Counted from the first letter of the stretch, positions 1-12,914 are shown. The stretch: DNA of 64,000 bases from Siphonodentalium dalli (GCA_032622095.1 CP136064.1:276793614-276857613), one strand, 5' to 3'. Numbers and translations: made by a program. Notes: a model not told the origin generated them from the letters alone.

Positions 1-382
1 GTAAAACTTTTCGCCGTTATAAATTCGCTCCAGGTGATATAGATTTTGTAACCGTAACGATATGTCATTACGTAGTCTACATGTACATGCATGCAGGCTA
101 TACTAACAAAAGTGAATGCCTTCATGCAGACGCGACCACCGGATGTTTTGCCAAGCTGAACAATTCATTACATGTTAAGACGTCCTCTTCTGAAAGTATA
201 GATATGATAACAGATGGTAGAACGACCGCATACCCTAGTTGGTACATAAACAGGACAAAGCAGTGTGTTTGTTGCAAATATTTCCTGACAACTCTCCAAT
301 GACCAGCTTTGAACAAAACAATTATTTTGTTTAAACCACTATTTTGTAAACAATTAGAACGTATCTTTCGTATTGTGAGGCA

Positions 383-839
383 GATCTTGCCATGAATGTC
401 TGGTTAACGCCCGTATCATATTACACCAGAACAAAACCTTGGAACTGTTTGAAGTTTTTACAGGGAACCTTATTAATTCGAAACAATAACGCGGGAAATG
501 TTCTTCACTGTAGATGAAGGTTCGAAAACTCGAAAGTTCACGATTTAAGTGAATTTGTGAGCGATTTTGTGATGCGTCGCTTTCAATTATGGAATTTATC
601 CTGGGTAATTATTTCCATTATTATTGCGATATATCGGCTCACACAAGTCACATAAAAGCATGCAATTTCGAGTTGAGACCTTCACTTACAGTGAAGTACA
701 TTATCAGGGAATAGAGAATAACTGAGACATATATTCCCCGTGTAGTTCCCTGTCAAAACTTCAAAAAGTTCCAGGGTTTTGTACTGATGAAATATGATAT
801 CTATGGGCGTTAACCAGAGCAGAGATTCATGGCACGATC
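383..839. mobile_element. Fold-back element
   Basis: The first and last ~200 bases are inverted copies of each other. GATC(T/G)TGCCATGAAT, GGTTAACGCCC and ACAAAACC(T/C)TGGAACT recur in order from both ends toward a centre near 611. No coding capacity. Confidence 0.8.
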
Positions 840-977
840 TAATGGTGAGGGTGAATAGGTGTTGTTATAGTAATATAGCGTACATTGGTTATAAAGGATA
901 ATGATTGTTTTCCTTCAAATGGATAGTTTGATATTGAGATTGTTTTTAAATAATTCATGAATAGGGCGCCTCCTTAA

Positions 978-1343
978 CCCTTTACCCAACATAACGGCCC
1001 TGCGCCAATGCATTCTCTTATATATGCGAGTCGACCATAGGTCGCCTCGCATATATAAGAGAATGCATTGGCTTAACACATATTAATTGTTAACAAATGT
1101 AAGAAATTTTTTTAATTTTTTGTTAGGCCAATGCATTCTCTTATATATGCGAGGCGACCTATGGTCGACTCGCATATATAAGAGAAGCATTGGCACAGGG
1201 CATAACTGTAACTATCACAATGTGGTCAATGAGCCGGTTCCAATGATATCCATATGTGTATGGTTCCATTGAGACAGACCGAAGATATTTTAGGCCGTTG
1301 AAGCTTTATTTGGCCGGTTTTGGCCGGTTTGTTGGGTAAAGGG
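978..1343 (+). mobile_element. Double-hairpin TTAA element, copy 1
   Basis: The element starts CCCTTTACCCAACA and ends TGTTGGGTAAAGGG, with TTAA on both sides. Inside are two near-perfect 68-69 base hairpins (1004-1072 and 1127-1194) in inverted orientation, separated by an AT-rich loop. Termini and TTAA flanks resemble nonautonomous piggyBac-type elements. No coding capacity. Confidence 0.85.
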
Positions 1344-1379
1344 TTAAAGACATATTATGTACTTGTTCGATGCGTTAGT

Positions 1380-1535
1380 ATTCAGGCGCTATGCCAACTG
1401 GAGGAATGTACCGTTCTACTAACATCGCCGAAAATCTGAAGCACATCGACCGTACCACTCCATAGAAAACATCGGCTGAACTACGCTCAAATGTAAATAT
1501 TTACTACTCGATTCGGGACGCATCTATCGGCGATA
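1380..1535 (+). repeat. Interspersed repeat with inverted copy at 55.4 kb
   Basis: CCATAGAAAACATCG, TGTAAATATTTAC and CGATTCGGGACGCA occur in reverse order and orientation at 55425-55550. A short related stretch is at 23658-23685. Confidence 0.7.
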
Positions 1536-1725
1536 AACTAACAAAAATGATTTCGCCATCGAGAGTCACTGCATTTAATTAATATATAAGAATGAAGGTG
1601 TGTGTAGTCAACTTGGATATACTATTTGTAAAAGATACTACTTTGAACAAGATTATTCTCCAGTTATATTTGATCACCCTACCGGAGTGTTTCACATCAC
1701 TTTAAGGTAATAACTCACGTAAAAT

Positions 1726-1953
1726 ATGCAGTCGCTGCCACTCCCATTGGTCTTTATTGTCGCTGTGTGTAAAACAGAGTTCTCCGTCTCGACGAATGAC
1801 ACTGATCGTGGGGAGCCGACATCCTTACACAGCGCCGCCGCATGTACATCCATGTCCGTTACGACAGTGATAGTCGAATCGTCGCCGACCGTCGCGCCAC
1901 ACGACGGCGTAACTAGGGAGGGTAACCAAGATGTACACAGTTTAGTGATATAG
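1726..1953 (+). CDS. Possible small secreted protein or first exon
   Basis: A 75-codon frame starts with an ATG and a hydrophobic LPLPLVFIVAVC stretch, followed by a Ser/Thr-rich tail. The base composition is clearly more GC-rich than the surroundings (GTCGCCGACCGTCGCGCCAC). A TATATAAG sequence lies at 1582-1589, about 140 bases upstream. GGAGG/GTAACC at 1916-1924 could be a donor. No family was recognised. It may be chance. Confidence 0.25.
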   Translation: MQSLPLPLVFIVAVCKTEFSVSTNDTDRGEPTSLHSAAACTSMSVTTVIVESSPTVAPHDGVTREGNQDVHSLVI

Positions 1954-2077
1954 TATTAATGATGGATTATCTCTGCATTCATGTATAACAATATTGATAT
2001 CAATATAGCGATAGAGATCAGATCATCAGGGTATTCCCATAGCTATCGCCCAAACGTCAAATATCCCAGATTGATAA

Positions 2078-2112
2078 TTACTTGCGCCAGTCCATGCTGG
2101 ACGCAAGTAATG
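2078..2112. repeat. Short hairpin
   Basis: ATTACTTGCG and CGCAAGTAAT flank CCAGTCCATGCTGGA. It is a compact inverted repeat of unknown role. Confidence 0.5.
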
Positions 2113-2454
2113 TTTTCGGCTCGGATGTCTGTCCTTCCGTGAATATGTTACGTCATACCGGAAGTACATATTGTAAAAAAATGAACACGCGCTAATATGA
2201 AATGGTTGCATCAATTGTAATTTAAATCCACATATATACTTAATTTGCATTGTTATCTGGTTTTATTTTGGTAATAAATCGTTCATAAATGAACAATATT
2301 GAAAAATTTCAAAAAGTTCAAAAAGTTCAAAAAGTTCACAAATTTCAAAAAACTTAGTAATTTTTATAGGCGCCAAATTACCATCCAAGACATATACCCT
2401 TATAAACTGCGGGTCAGTCCTAGTAACGCGCACGTCAACGCGTTTGAAGTGTTC

Positions 2455-2870
2455 AATGCGAATGTCACTTTAGCATTATCCCACAGTGAGTGCCTAGTGT
2501 CACTTTAACATTCATCCATAGTGAGTGCCTTGTGTCACTTTAACAACCATCCCCCGTGATTATTTTTCATAATAATAAATAGTGTTTATAAAGTGTGTCT
2601 GGAAAATCAACACTTTGTGTGTTTATTATAAAACGCTATGACATGTTTTAATATAAATACTGAGTGCATTTTGTCCCTTTAATATTCAGGACGGAAGCTG
2701 CCCATCGTTCATCGAGGTCATCACGTGATATACATGTAGATAATACATCGTTCACATGGAGAGACTTCGTTCATCGTTCAGCGAGCGCAGTGTGTCACTT
2801 TAACATTCAAGACTGAAGCTATCCCCATCAAGGTCCTCACGTAATATACATGTAGATAATACACCATGCA
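2455..2870. repeat. Local direct repeats
   Basis: GTGTCACTTTAACATTCA-type blocks recur at about 2463, 2499, 2533, 2670 and 2790, the last two within a longer repeated stretch sharing ATACATGTAGATAATACA. No gene is seen here. Confidence 0.7.
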
Positions 2871-3500
2871 TCGGAGTGGCCTAAATCTGATAGTTGGTTA
2901 ACAGGTAAAAAACACTACCAATATGTCTCACCTGTAATTAGATCGGATAGAGTTATCGTTCCTAATATGCAGCCAACTGGGGTCCATATCATCATAACAG
3001 GGATATTATGTCCGTACACACAACTATTTCAGCGATGGATGAACAGAGATTTGATATCTAGATTTTTGTTATCGATCTCTCAAACGAGGGGCCAGCACCC
3101 GTGGTTCAAACTGTTGTTGGCAAGACATCACACAACATGCCAAATGTGTGATGGGCGCAAGTATAGGCAGCTCCAGTGAGTGCATTCTAGTTAGTATTGT
3201 TTTATTACATAGTTATAAACGATAATGAGTCTAATTAACGTTCATTTGTTACACAATTAGACAATAAAATGTATATTCTCTCTTAACAGTAACCACTATT
3301 ATTCGTTAGGTAAAACAAAACACGTTTTTAGACCAGGAAACATTAGAAATATAATCAATATTAATCGATATAAGCATTTGTCTGTAAAACGTTACCACAA
3401 AGAAGAATATGGAGAAATAGAGATACACTTTGTTCTTCAATTAATTATTGATAGCTCTCCAATGACGCAATATCGCGTGCAAAAAAAAACATTATATTAA

Positions 3501-3892
3501 CCCTTTACCCAACAGAAGGGCCCTGTGCCAATGCATTATCTTATATATGCGAGTCGACCATAGGTCGCCTCGCATATATAAGAGAACGCATTGGCTTAAC
3601 ACATTAAAAATTATAAAATTGTTAAAGAATGTAAGAAAAAATGGTAAAAAGTGTTAAACAAATATTTATTTTAGGCCAATGCATTCTCTTATATATTCGA
3701 GGCGACCTGTGGTCGACTCGCATATATAAGAGAATGCATTGGCACAGGGCATAACTGTAACTATCACAATGTGGTCAAGGAGCCGGTTCCAATGATATCC
3801 ATATTTGTATGGGGTTATTGAGACAGACCGAAGATATTTTAGGCTGTTGAAGCTTTATTTGGCCGGTTTTGGCCGGTTTGTTGGGTAAAGGG
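3501..3892 (+). mobile_element. Double-hairpin TTAA element, copy 2
   Basis: Same termini as copy 1, TTAA on both sides, same hairpin order and a longer loop containing an ATTATAAAATTGTTAAAG-type segment. Confidence 0.85.
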
Positions 3893-3896
3893 TTAA

Positions 3897-5229
3897 CAAG
3901 TCAAGTACAGTGATTGGTCAACAAACATCACGGATGAAGTTCGTTATAAAAGATATATATAGAAATAACAGTAACCATTAGTACAATTTCATCAATAATA
4001 TACTAATTGTATAATGATATAGTATGAATGCAATATTATCCACAATACACACTTTGTGTGCGCCGAGCGTTTGTTTATATACAGCACGTAAATAGTGAGC
4101 AATACGTAGACACTCAACACCGTGGCGATGATTTAAGAGAGTGATTCACGGTGACCAATTCAACACCCAAATTGAGAGGCGATGATTAGTAAACGCTATA
4201 CCGGTATGTCGTAAACAACTTGGTGGCATTTCTAACCAAAGTTCACTTAGTTGTGTTTCCCATGTGTTGACCGTTTTGCTTATCGCATACTCTGTATGTA
4301 TTGTCTGTTTATACCACATGTCGTTTGTTTACATCCCACAGAGTTTTAACATGATAATAGCATGCAGTTTACGCGATATGTATGATTGGTATATAATAAA
4401 AACATTTGTCGATAATATAACATTCTTACAATTACATCGTATATTTAACATCATTACATCATTAATGTGTTGTGAAGAAGAATTTTTATACGCTCCGAAT
4501 ATTTATGAAATGAAATCTAATGAAGTAAAATCATAACCGCATATAGAAAACTGACATAAGTAAAAAATCCAAACTTGACTGTGGGTTGTGTTGACATTAC
4601 TAATTCGGACTGTTCGGTCACTCCAGCGTTGGGGAGGGGGGATGCTTTCGCGCATCTTAAGACTGAAATATGTGTATTTCTTAACAAGTATTTAAACATC
4701 AATGCTGTTGCAATGATTTGTTGCTGTAGAAGTATGATTTTGATGTTGGTTGCCCGCATGTAAATTATAGTCCTATAAGCCTAATATTCCGACGAACCTT
4801 CCGTAATGTATTATTATGTACATAAAATTCACCAACATAAATCCCTCCGGTTTCCCTGTAGTTTGGTTTAAACTCAGGAGTCGTACTATTTGTTCGCTCA
4901 GTTTTAAATTCGCGCACCGACGGGTGCGCTAAAAATAGTACTGCGATACTGTACATACGGGTAATGCACCTGCTATGTCTTTATCTCGATAATATAGTAT
5001 TATATTGCCAGTCTAATTAGTTCTTGGCATCTCGGAAAGTGGAAAAACGTTAAAAGTGCCATACTTAAATGTCAGAGGTGGTATGAGGCGGTATTGTTTG
5101 CACTATTTACTGAGATTGTGTTAATAACATTCAAACTTTTCCCGATAAACTTATCTCAATTTAAAAAAAATTTGGGTGACAAAAACCCGTATAGTAGTCG
5201 TATTTGTTTCACATTTAGCCACTTATTAC
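3897..5229. other. No gene seen
   Basis: AT-rich sequence with only short frames lacking codon structure. GACGGGTGCGCTAA-type GC-rich islands near 4920 were inspected without result. Confidence 0.5.
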
Positions 5230-5385
5230 TGTTTGAACAATGAACCAATGAGAACAATTTCAACTTATATGTGGTGTACAATTTACTAATAATATTTTGT
5301 CAGGCATAACCTTTCCAACTTTCAAACACTTTCACCAAAGCTGGGGTGAGACGCCCCAAATAGCCTGTGGCCACGTCCCTGTATT
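5230..5385. mobile_element. Right end of a hAT-like element
   Basis: Similar to 35378-35500 and ending GTGGCCACGTCCCTG, close to the CAGGGATGTGGC ends of the 26.3 kb element. Confidence 0.45.
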
Positions 5386-5631
5386 GTAGCTATGCGGTGT
5401 TATAATTTCGGGCAGGTAAAACAAACCGTGAACTATGTAGTCGTCTGTAGTTGTGCTTTGTCCAGAATATACCTGGAATAATAAAGATTGATTAGTATTA
5501 GTGGTATGAGAGTCACTGATCTATATATATATATGAACATATTTGACCGAGGATATATTGAAGTAGCATAACATTATGATCAACATAGTGGGTAGTAAAA
5601 TATTAGTATATGGTATTTTCTGGTACCCACC

Positions 5632-5650
5632 ACCCCCCCCCCCCCCCCCA
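5632..5650. repeat. C18 homopolymer tract
   Basis: An uninterrupted C run. It creates poly-Pro and poly-Gly frames on the two strands that are not genes. Confidence 0.95.
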
Positions 5651-5914
5651 AACCTGCAAAATAAAATTTGTTTTACTCCAAATTGTTTTACACCTACCCC
5701 CCACATTTTACTAATTTTGGTCGAAGACGCACATAAAACCATACTCATATCACTCATATGCTGGGCAATTATCTCCTTTAAATCAAGTGACAGTTCAACC
5801 CGTTTCAGAAGCTTTGTTATTGAACAAATGGTTAATACAGGTAAATATGAAGATCTTTTAAAAAAAATGTTTAATAAACCTTTGTCTACCACATACATAT
5901 ACATGACAGTATGA

Positions 5915-7335
5915 TATAGGTCTGCCTATGTTTTCACATTCCATACTGCTAAATATAAATTTTAAATCCGGTATAGTGCACAAATACAGTAACCTATTAA
6001 AAGCTGATAGCTGCACACAAAACACAATTATACGGTATATGCATCAAATTTTACAAAAACAAATGATACATATCCCATCATATTCCTGTATATCCTGTGA
6101 GATATCATTTTCCCTGCAAGCCATTACATGAATCGTTTTGGCACTTTGGCTTTAACACATTTTAAGCTGATAGCATCTAATTAGCTAAGGACAGTGACCT
6201 CAATCATGTCTTTCGATTCACTGTTGTAAACATATCCATGACATATCAGGTGTTAAGCTCCAATTCAAATAGAGCTGACCCATTTGGAAAATTAATACAG
6301 GGGATATTTACCAGGCTGCAATTGAAAATATTATTTATAAATTGCTGATATTTGCAAGCCTATGTCATTGTGCAGGATACACACAATTCCATAATTTCTA
6401 ACTATTTTCTGATTAGTCTATCAACCAGCCCATTATATAGTATTATTCCATACCACTTGTGTTAGTCAACTGGAGCGAGCAACTTCTATTAAACTAAATG
6501 ACAAGCAGTCACCTTGACAGACTTGGATACTGTATGTGTTGTGAGAGTAACAGATCATCTCAGTTGATAAACATGCAAATACTTCATTGATTAGATTGAT
6601 GCACGATGACGGTTATTTTCTTGCCATTTGTGTTTGAGACAGTTGCTCTCATGCACACAGTGATCTAGGCTTAAATGTCTTAGTGTTACACGAGGACAAG
6701 TCTATTTATTTTACATTTCTCGAAGTTTCTTTCCGATGGGTGTCGGGAAGAAATATTTCACCTCAGCATCCCAAATGCAACAGTCTAGCTTAATACCAAC
6801 CCACTAAGGTCCCATATGAGGTCCCAGTAACATAAATAAGGTGCTTTGTAGTTATAATATGTTTTAAACTGTTATAAATATCAAATATTGACACAAAAGG
6901 TCATCAGTAAAAAACATTGCATGAGGTTGTAAAACATGCGTGTTTTGCCTCTCGTACCACCCACTACCTTCCTGTTATTACCCCCTTGATATCAGCTAGT
7001 ATATATGCACGATTAAGATATGTAATATATTTTGATTTGTTTTTAAATGTGAAATTGGGCGAGAGTTCAATCCAAAAGCAATTTTGTATTTTTAATTTGA
7101 TTTTTTTTTATCAAAATGTTTAAAACACCAACATGTGAGAGAACCGAAAGAAGCGAGAAAAAAAAAACAAATAAACGAAGCAAGCAAAATAACAATGATG
7201 TTTTTTCGCTTTCGTCATTTATTTGTTTCGTTTGATTGTTTTAATTGATGAACATATTTATTAAAACAAATTATAAGCAAACTAGCCCACCTGCCAGTTA
7301 AATATTCGATTATGATTTATCATTTACGCAGTCCT
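5915..7335. other. No gene seen
   Basis: AT-rich sequence without convincing frames, splice pairs or repeats. Confidence 0.5.
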
Positions 7336-7375
7336 ATGGGAGACTCGCATATATAAGAAAATGCACTAGCACATG
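7336..7375 (+). mobile_element. Remnant of the double-hairpin cassette
   Basis: GACTCGCATATATAAGAAAATGC and a following CTAGCACA match the right arm of a cassette hairpin. The rest is lost. Confidence 0.5.
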
Positions 7376-7482
7376 GTCTTTAATGCTGCACCAGCGCAGC
7401 TCCCGTCATGAAAGGTTAATAGTGAAAATAAGAAGGAAATAGACACCTTTTGCATGTGATTGTCGATAGTTGTTTGCAGAGT

Positions 7483-8030
7483 TCTATAAATACAGGATCT
7501 ACAACAAGTCCCCAGTTTATTGCGGAATTTACAAAACTCGTCCAGTAAATCAGGTCTGAACTTCGGCAAAGGCTGGGTCCAGACCTAATTCACTGAACGA
7601 GTTTTGTAAATTCCGCTATAAAATGGGGATTCGTTGCAGATTCTATTTATTACATTGTCCAAAACCTCGACAAAGCATTCTTATATCAACAAATGGGACG
7701 CGAGCGAAACTAACATCGGCTTCTATATAAGGCATGAGATGGCGTAACTATGCGTTGTTTGCCCTCGTGAAGAAATAGTCCCAGATAAAGAAAGACTCTT
7801 GGCGTATTTAATGGCGTTTATTTAATGACATAACTTTTTAAACTCTTCATTCTTATAGTTTGTTTGGAAAAATATAGGAAGCCAGAGTAGTTTCAAAAGT
7901 AGCGTACGGAACGTAAATATGCGACAAACCGGAAGTCAAAGGTCACCTGACATAATTCCATGTTATTAAACGAACGTTTAATTTCACAATGTATATAATG
8001 GGTTTATCGAATGGAATAAGGGTAGGGCCG
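7483..8030 (+). mobile_element. 480-bp interspersed repeat, copy A
   Basis: Begins with an inverted pair around CTACAACAAGTCCCCAG...TGGGGATTCGTTGCAG. Then come blocks ATCAACAAATGGGACG, AACTAACATCGGCTTC, AAGTCAAAGGTCACCTGACA and AAACGAACGTTTAAT, ending AATAAGGGTAGGG. No open frame. Confidence 0.8.
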
Positions 8031-8490
8031 TGTCTGGTGTCCAATGAACCCACTTCGAAGGCATTGAGTCCTTTGATGAATATTAATTCCAGTTAATGTT
8101 GTATAATCATAAGTAGTTAGAAACTCACCGAGCATACTAGTAGTAGAAACAGCAACTGGTACAACCTCGAACCTGCCAAAATGAAGACGACTTATCTTGT
8201 TAGATACATGTAGCATAACACATAAATAGGGAATGATCTGCAATTTTGGGGTCACAATTTAAATTCACTACCGAACCTTTTACACCTAAATATTATACGA
8301 AAAAGCGAGATCCCTCGCAATATTTTGGAATATCATAGGACCTATCGGTAATCTATTATAATAAAGACATGCAGTAATTTAACATTTTACGGTAAATTGT
8401 TTGCAAACCTTGTGGTGAGTTAGAGCTCATTATTTTTATTAATTTTCGGCGATATTGGAAGAAATTTAAACACTGTCACGTTCAGGATAT

Positions 8491-8913
8491 CCTTAAGGGG
8501 GAGGTAATGTGACTAATTTTGAATGGGGATTTCCATGCTAATCTCCAGAGAAAAAGTAATGTATGCAAAAGTTGTCCGGAATCCAAAGCAGAAATGTTAT
8601 TGAACAATCATAACATTTAACTGGCAGACGTGCTAGGTAAATCATAAAATTTTGCAATAAATACATATTTGATAATTATTTTCTGGAATTAAATCGCATG
8701 ACCTATATTTGAAAAATAAATATAAAATTAAAATAATAAATACTCCAGCATTTTAAAGGAACAGGCTCCAAGCTGACCCGCCTGACAAATACCTGTTATT
8801 TGCAATACTGCATCAAGTCACACTCCGAAGTATGCGCAACTCTAACTTTTGCTCCGCAAATTTGCATGGAGATCCCCATTTAAACAAATGGTCAGTTGAC
8901 CTCTCCCTTAAGG
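8491..8913. mobile_element. MITE with CCTTAAGGG ends
   Basis: Ends CCTTAAGGGGGAGGT and ACCTCTCCCTTAAGG with further inverted similarity inside (AATGGGGAT, CATGCAAA). TTAA is embedded at both borders. It abuts the left end of the 2.3 kb palindrome. Confidence 0.7.
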
Positions 8914-9976
8914 ACTTTGCTAACCCAATTTCCCCCAAACTTGATGGAGTCAAAATAAAGGTTTATTTTCACTTTTGTTAGTAATCACAGTAACCAACCC
9001 CATGAATGCAATATTTTAAGAGTATAATTCATGATGGAATATGTTATAAATACTAAATGTGAAAATTATAGAGGTTTTTAAAATCTATTTTTTCGAACAC
9101 AAAATCAATAAACACAAAGTCCACATCAAAGAAACAAATATGGCAATGTGTACTGGACACTGAAGAATGATGAACAACACAATTATATTTATATTTATCA
9201 AGCATTCTTTGATAAAATTACTAAGAACCAATTGTTTACAAATAATTTATAAACTTGTCTGACATCACTTGTAGTGAGGTGACAGTTAAATGTTAATAGC
9301 TGTGGACAGTGGTGTGTTGTGAATCTCTTGACAAAAGAACTGTGTAATTCCCAATCTGGTGGTACCCCATAGCCCAGAAACTAGGTCACCAATCAGCCGG
9401 AATAGTATATAATATTACCATGGGACAGCACCTGCTGAACATAATCCCAGCTGGCTTGAGTGAACATTAAGGCTTAACAAAAGCACTCCAATAAGGACTC
9501 CGGTTCAAATTTGGGTAATTTTTTGAATCGAGAAAAAATGGCACAAACTTCACATGAGAAGCTAAAAACAACTATACTTATATTATATGTAGTAAATAAC
9601 TCTTTACCTGTGGCAGAAATTGGAAATAGTTACTACTTGCTTCCGAACTGAATTCTGACTTTGTGCACACTTACAGGGTCTGTTGTTGAGAAATTTCCAC
9701 ATACAAAACTGAATCCTGGTTGGGGAGTTCTCTGTCAAGAACGCTTTGTTGAATTTTAATGATTGATTGTTTATTTGCAAAGCCAACATTTAAGTTGGAA
9801 AATAGCCAAAAATATATACATATATACAAACAAGCAATTTATACAAACAATTTATACGTTAACAATTATCATATCATACCTCCGTAACACATTCACCATA
9901 ATATAATGACTATACAGAGCACGTATACATACGATTCATAATTATGCAATTTCCAATTTATGGATATGTCTCATAT

Positions 9977-10014
<38 letters not shown>

Positions 10015-10092
10015 CATACATATACATACACATAGCTATACATATATATATATATATACAGATTGTATACACACATGCATACACATACATAT

Positions 10093-10134
<42 letters not shown>

Positions 10135-11216
10135 CATCTGTATATCTAATAGTATATTAAGAAATCTTTTTCAATGCCAATTTAATTTGAGAAATCCATA
10201 TATTACAGCACATAACATGATTTAATTCTCATGTTTTGAAGCGAGTGATCAAATTTTGAAATTACACAACCAGATGTCACACAGCAGTATTTGGCAATGA
10301 CTGTATCCATTGCAAACTTGCTGGTGGGAATTCATTGAGTAATCTCTTGATTACTCATGATTGGGATTTGGACCAGGCTACCATGTTAAAATATAAGCTG
10401 GCTTGCTGAGGGAATCTGACCTTGCACAATTACAGTCACAGTCAAATCCAACTGTTTGCTTTCTGGTGAGCAACAACACATACCCCGGCTTTGGAACATT
10501 TAAATTAAATATGTTTTGTTAATATAAAATGTGGATTTCTCAACAAAGCGTTTCTTATGGAGTTCTCCTGAATCATATTGTACTTTCTTTTAAGGACATT
10601 AGCTGACTGTTTTGTCTGTAGGTGTGCAGAAAGTCATGAGTGTGGTTGGTAAGTATGTGCTATATATTTTTTAATCTACCACCAGTATAGTATTGTAATC
10701 TACATATGATACATTGATTGTTGTTTTCTTTGAATTTTGTGACATTATTTTATACTTGTCTACCAATTTTATTAACATATCCCTGGAGGCCATATTGGAC
10801 TGGTTTGGTTAAATCTTAATTTGACCCATCAAATTCAGTTCCCAAATAGCTTTTCTGAGCAATGAAATCTACCATTTGTAAACAACTGCTTCCAAGCCAA
10901 AAGTCTTAATAAAACTGAAGAAATGTGTGTATATCTTTATTGTTCATCATTCTTCCCAGTGTTCAGTACACATACCCATATCTTTTTCTTAGATATGATC
11001 TTTGTGTTTGTTGAATTTGGGTTCGAAAAAATATAATTTAAAAACTTCAATAAATATCACATTTTGAATTTCTAACATAATCTACCATGAACTATATATA
11101 CTCTTCAAATGTTGCATCCATGGGTTTGATTACTGTGATTACTAAAAAAAGTGAACATAAACCTTTATTTTGGACTCCATTAAATTTGGGGGAACTTGGG
11201 TTAGCAAAGTACTTAA
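8908..11216. repeat. 2.3 kb imperfect palindrome
   Basis: Left-arm blocks ACTTTGCTAACCCAA, CAAAATAAAGGTTTA, GAACACAAA, CAATTGTTTACAAA and GTTGAGAAATTTCCACAT reappear inverted and in mirrored order in the right arm, all centred near 10062. Both outer ends carry TTAA (8908-8911, 11213-11216). The centre is the AT microsatellite. Confidence 0.8.
9972..10132. repeat. TA/CATA microsatellite at the palindrome centre
   Basis: Runs of TATATA and ACATA(C/T) cover about 160 bases. Open frames of IYIHIYIY type here are simply the repeat translated. Confidence 0.95.
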
Positions 11217-12309
11217 AAGCTCTCGGGCGGCTACGGTTTTGCCAAAATCACCACAGCGTTTGAATTGTTCACATACAATAGTATAAACAGTATATTAGTA
11301 TACTTACTTCGCACGACCATGGTAACGATCACAGACGGACAGCGCGGGTTGGTCTTCTGACAGTGGGACAACGGAATGTCTGTCGACCGGTTATGTTTGA
11401 TCGACCTAATTCATGTATAACTCAAGTCACATGATCATTGATTGGTTCCCCGTCAAATATCACTCAGTTGACACTTAATCCCAGAGTTTGAGTTCACAAC
11501 ATAAGGACGAAGACCATGCAGAGGCTATAACAATACAACTGTCACTCCAAAGATTAACCTCTATTTCCAAATACGGGAATCATGGGTCATTTGATCATTT
11601 GTAACAGGAGTGCATACTATCGACGTAATCGATTGACATTACATCACTCCGTACAGGGGCGTGACTGGTGGGGTCTCCGTTGGGGTTGCTTGTCACAGAA
11701 ATAACAAACACACTAAACACCGGTTGGAAAAATCACGATATCAGAATAAATACAACGTCCATGTACTGTTGGAGATTAAATACATGTACGACAGGTGATT
11801 TGTTGGGCTGACCTTGTGTGGGTATCCACCCGCCTTCCTCAAACCCACCTACCCTGAGTCTGGCATTTATTATGTTATGGGAAGACGTTAGATATATCGT
11901 GTGTTTGTTATTTGTCCGTTAGTTCGTTAAATTTGCTCTTTATAATTTTACTACAATTAATACAACACTTGCACGATGATATTGGAATCACACTGGGATG
12001 GTACTGTAACAAAATAACGACCAACTTGCACAAAGTCAACAAGACAATTTAGAAGTTTCAACAAGAAAAGAATTATCGGAAATTTAAAAACACAAACATA
12101 GTGTATCTAATCCAATACTTTGCCATTATTTCTAACTAATAATCTGTACTCATGAAAATTCCAACTCTTGAAATATTGGCCAAAGGAAGACAATTGTACG
12201 TCCTTTTTTGGATATTTTGAATATTCTATGTTTCGACACTATATTTGTTAGAAACGAGTGTTAGATCATCTCTTGTGTACCATGTGAGTTCTACAAAAGA
12301 TGCTCACTG

Positions 12310-12904
12310 TGTCAGTAGTACTCTAACCCTTTATCCAACAGAACGGCCCTGTGCCAATGCATTCTCTTATATATGCGAGTCGACCATAGGTCGCCTCGCA
12401 TATATAAGAGAATGCATTGGCTTAACACATTAAAAACACTTTTTTTTAGGCCAATGCATTCTCTTATATATGCGAGGCGACCTATGGTCGACTCGCATAT
12501 ATAAGAGAATGCATTGGCACAGGGCATAACTGTAACCATCACAATGTGGTCAATGAGCCGGTTCCAATGATATCCATATTTGTATGGTTCTATTGAGACA
12601 GACCGAATATATTTTAGGCTGTTGAAGCTTTATTTGGCCGGTTTTGGCCGTTTTGTTGGGTAAAGGGTTAATGGTCAGCAAGCAACCAGACTGATGGCAT
12701 GAATATGTCGAGTCGTCGACATCGATGGTGCCTTGTGTCAGTAGTACTCTAATGGTCACCAAGCAACCAGACTGATGGCATGAATATGTCGAGTCGTCGA
12801 CATCGATGGTGCCTTGTGTCAGTAGTACTCTAATGGTCACCAAGCAACCAGACTGATGGCATGAATATGTCGAGTCGTCGATATCGATGGTGCCTTGTGT
12901 CAGC
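12310..12904 (+). repeat. 81-bp minisatellite interrupted by copy 3
   Basis: Units start near 12670, 12751 and 12832 with few differences. The end of a further unit (GTGTCAGTAGTACTCTAA) lies just left of the inserted element at 12310-12326. Each unit contains GTCGAGTCGTCGACATCGAT. Confidence 0.85.
12327..12667 (+). mobile_element. Double-hairpin element, copy 3, inserted in a minisatellite
   Basis: Same family with a very short loop. Left flank CTAA, right flank TTAA. It splits a unit of the 81-bp tandem array, so the neighbouring units show the empty site. Confidence 0.9.
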
Positions 12905-12914
12905 CAACGTATGT

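Noticed and set aside
5521-5914. Poly-Pro and poly-Gly frames
   Set aside because: They exist only because of the C18 tract; flanks show no coding signal.
9944-10160. Tyr/Ile-rich frames
   Set aside because: Pure TA/CATA microsatellite.
10640-10668. 27-base plus-strand microexon (TGTCTGTAG ... GTAAGTATG)
   Set aside because: Good splice sites, but it lies in the palindrome arm with no partner exons in phase nearby.
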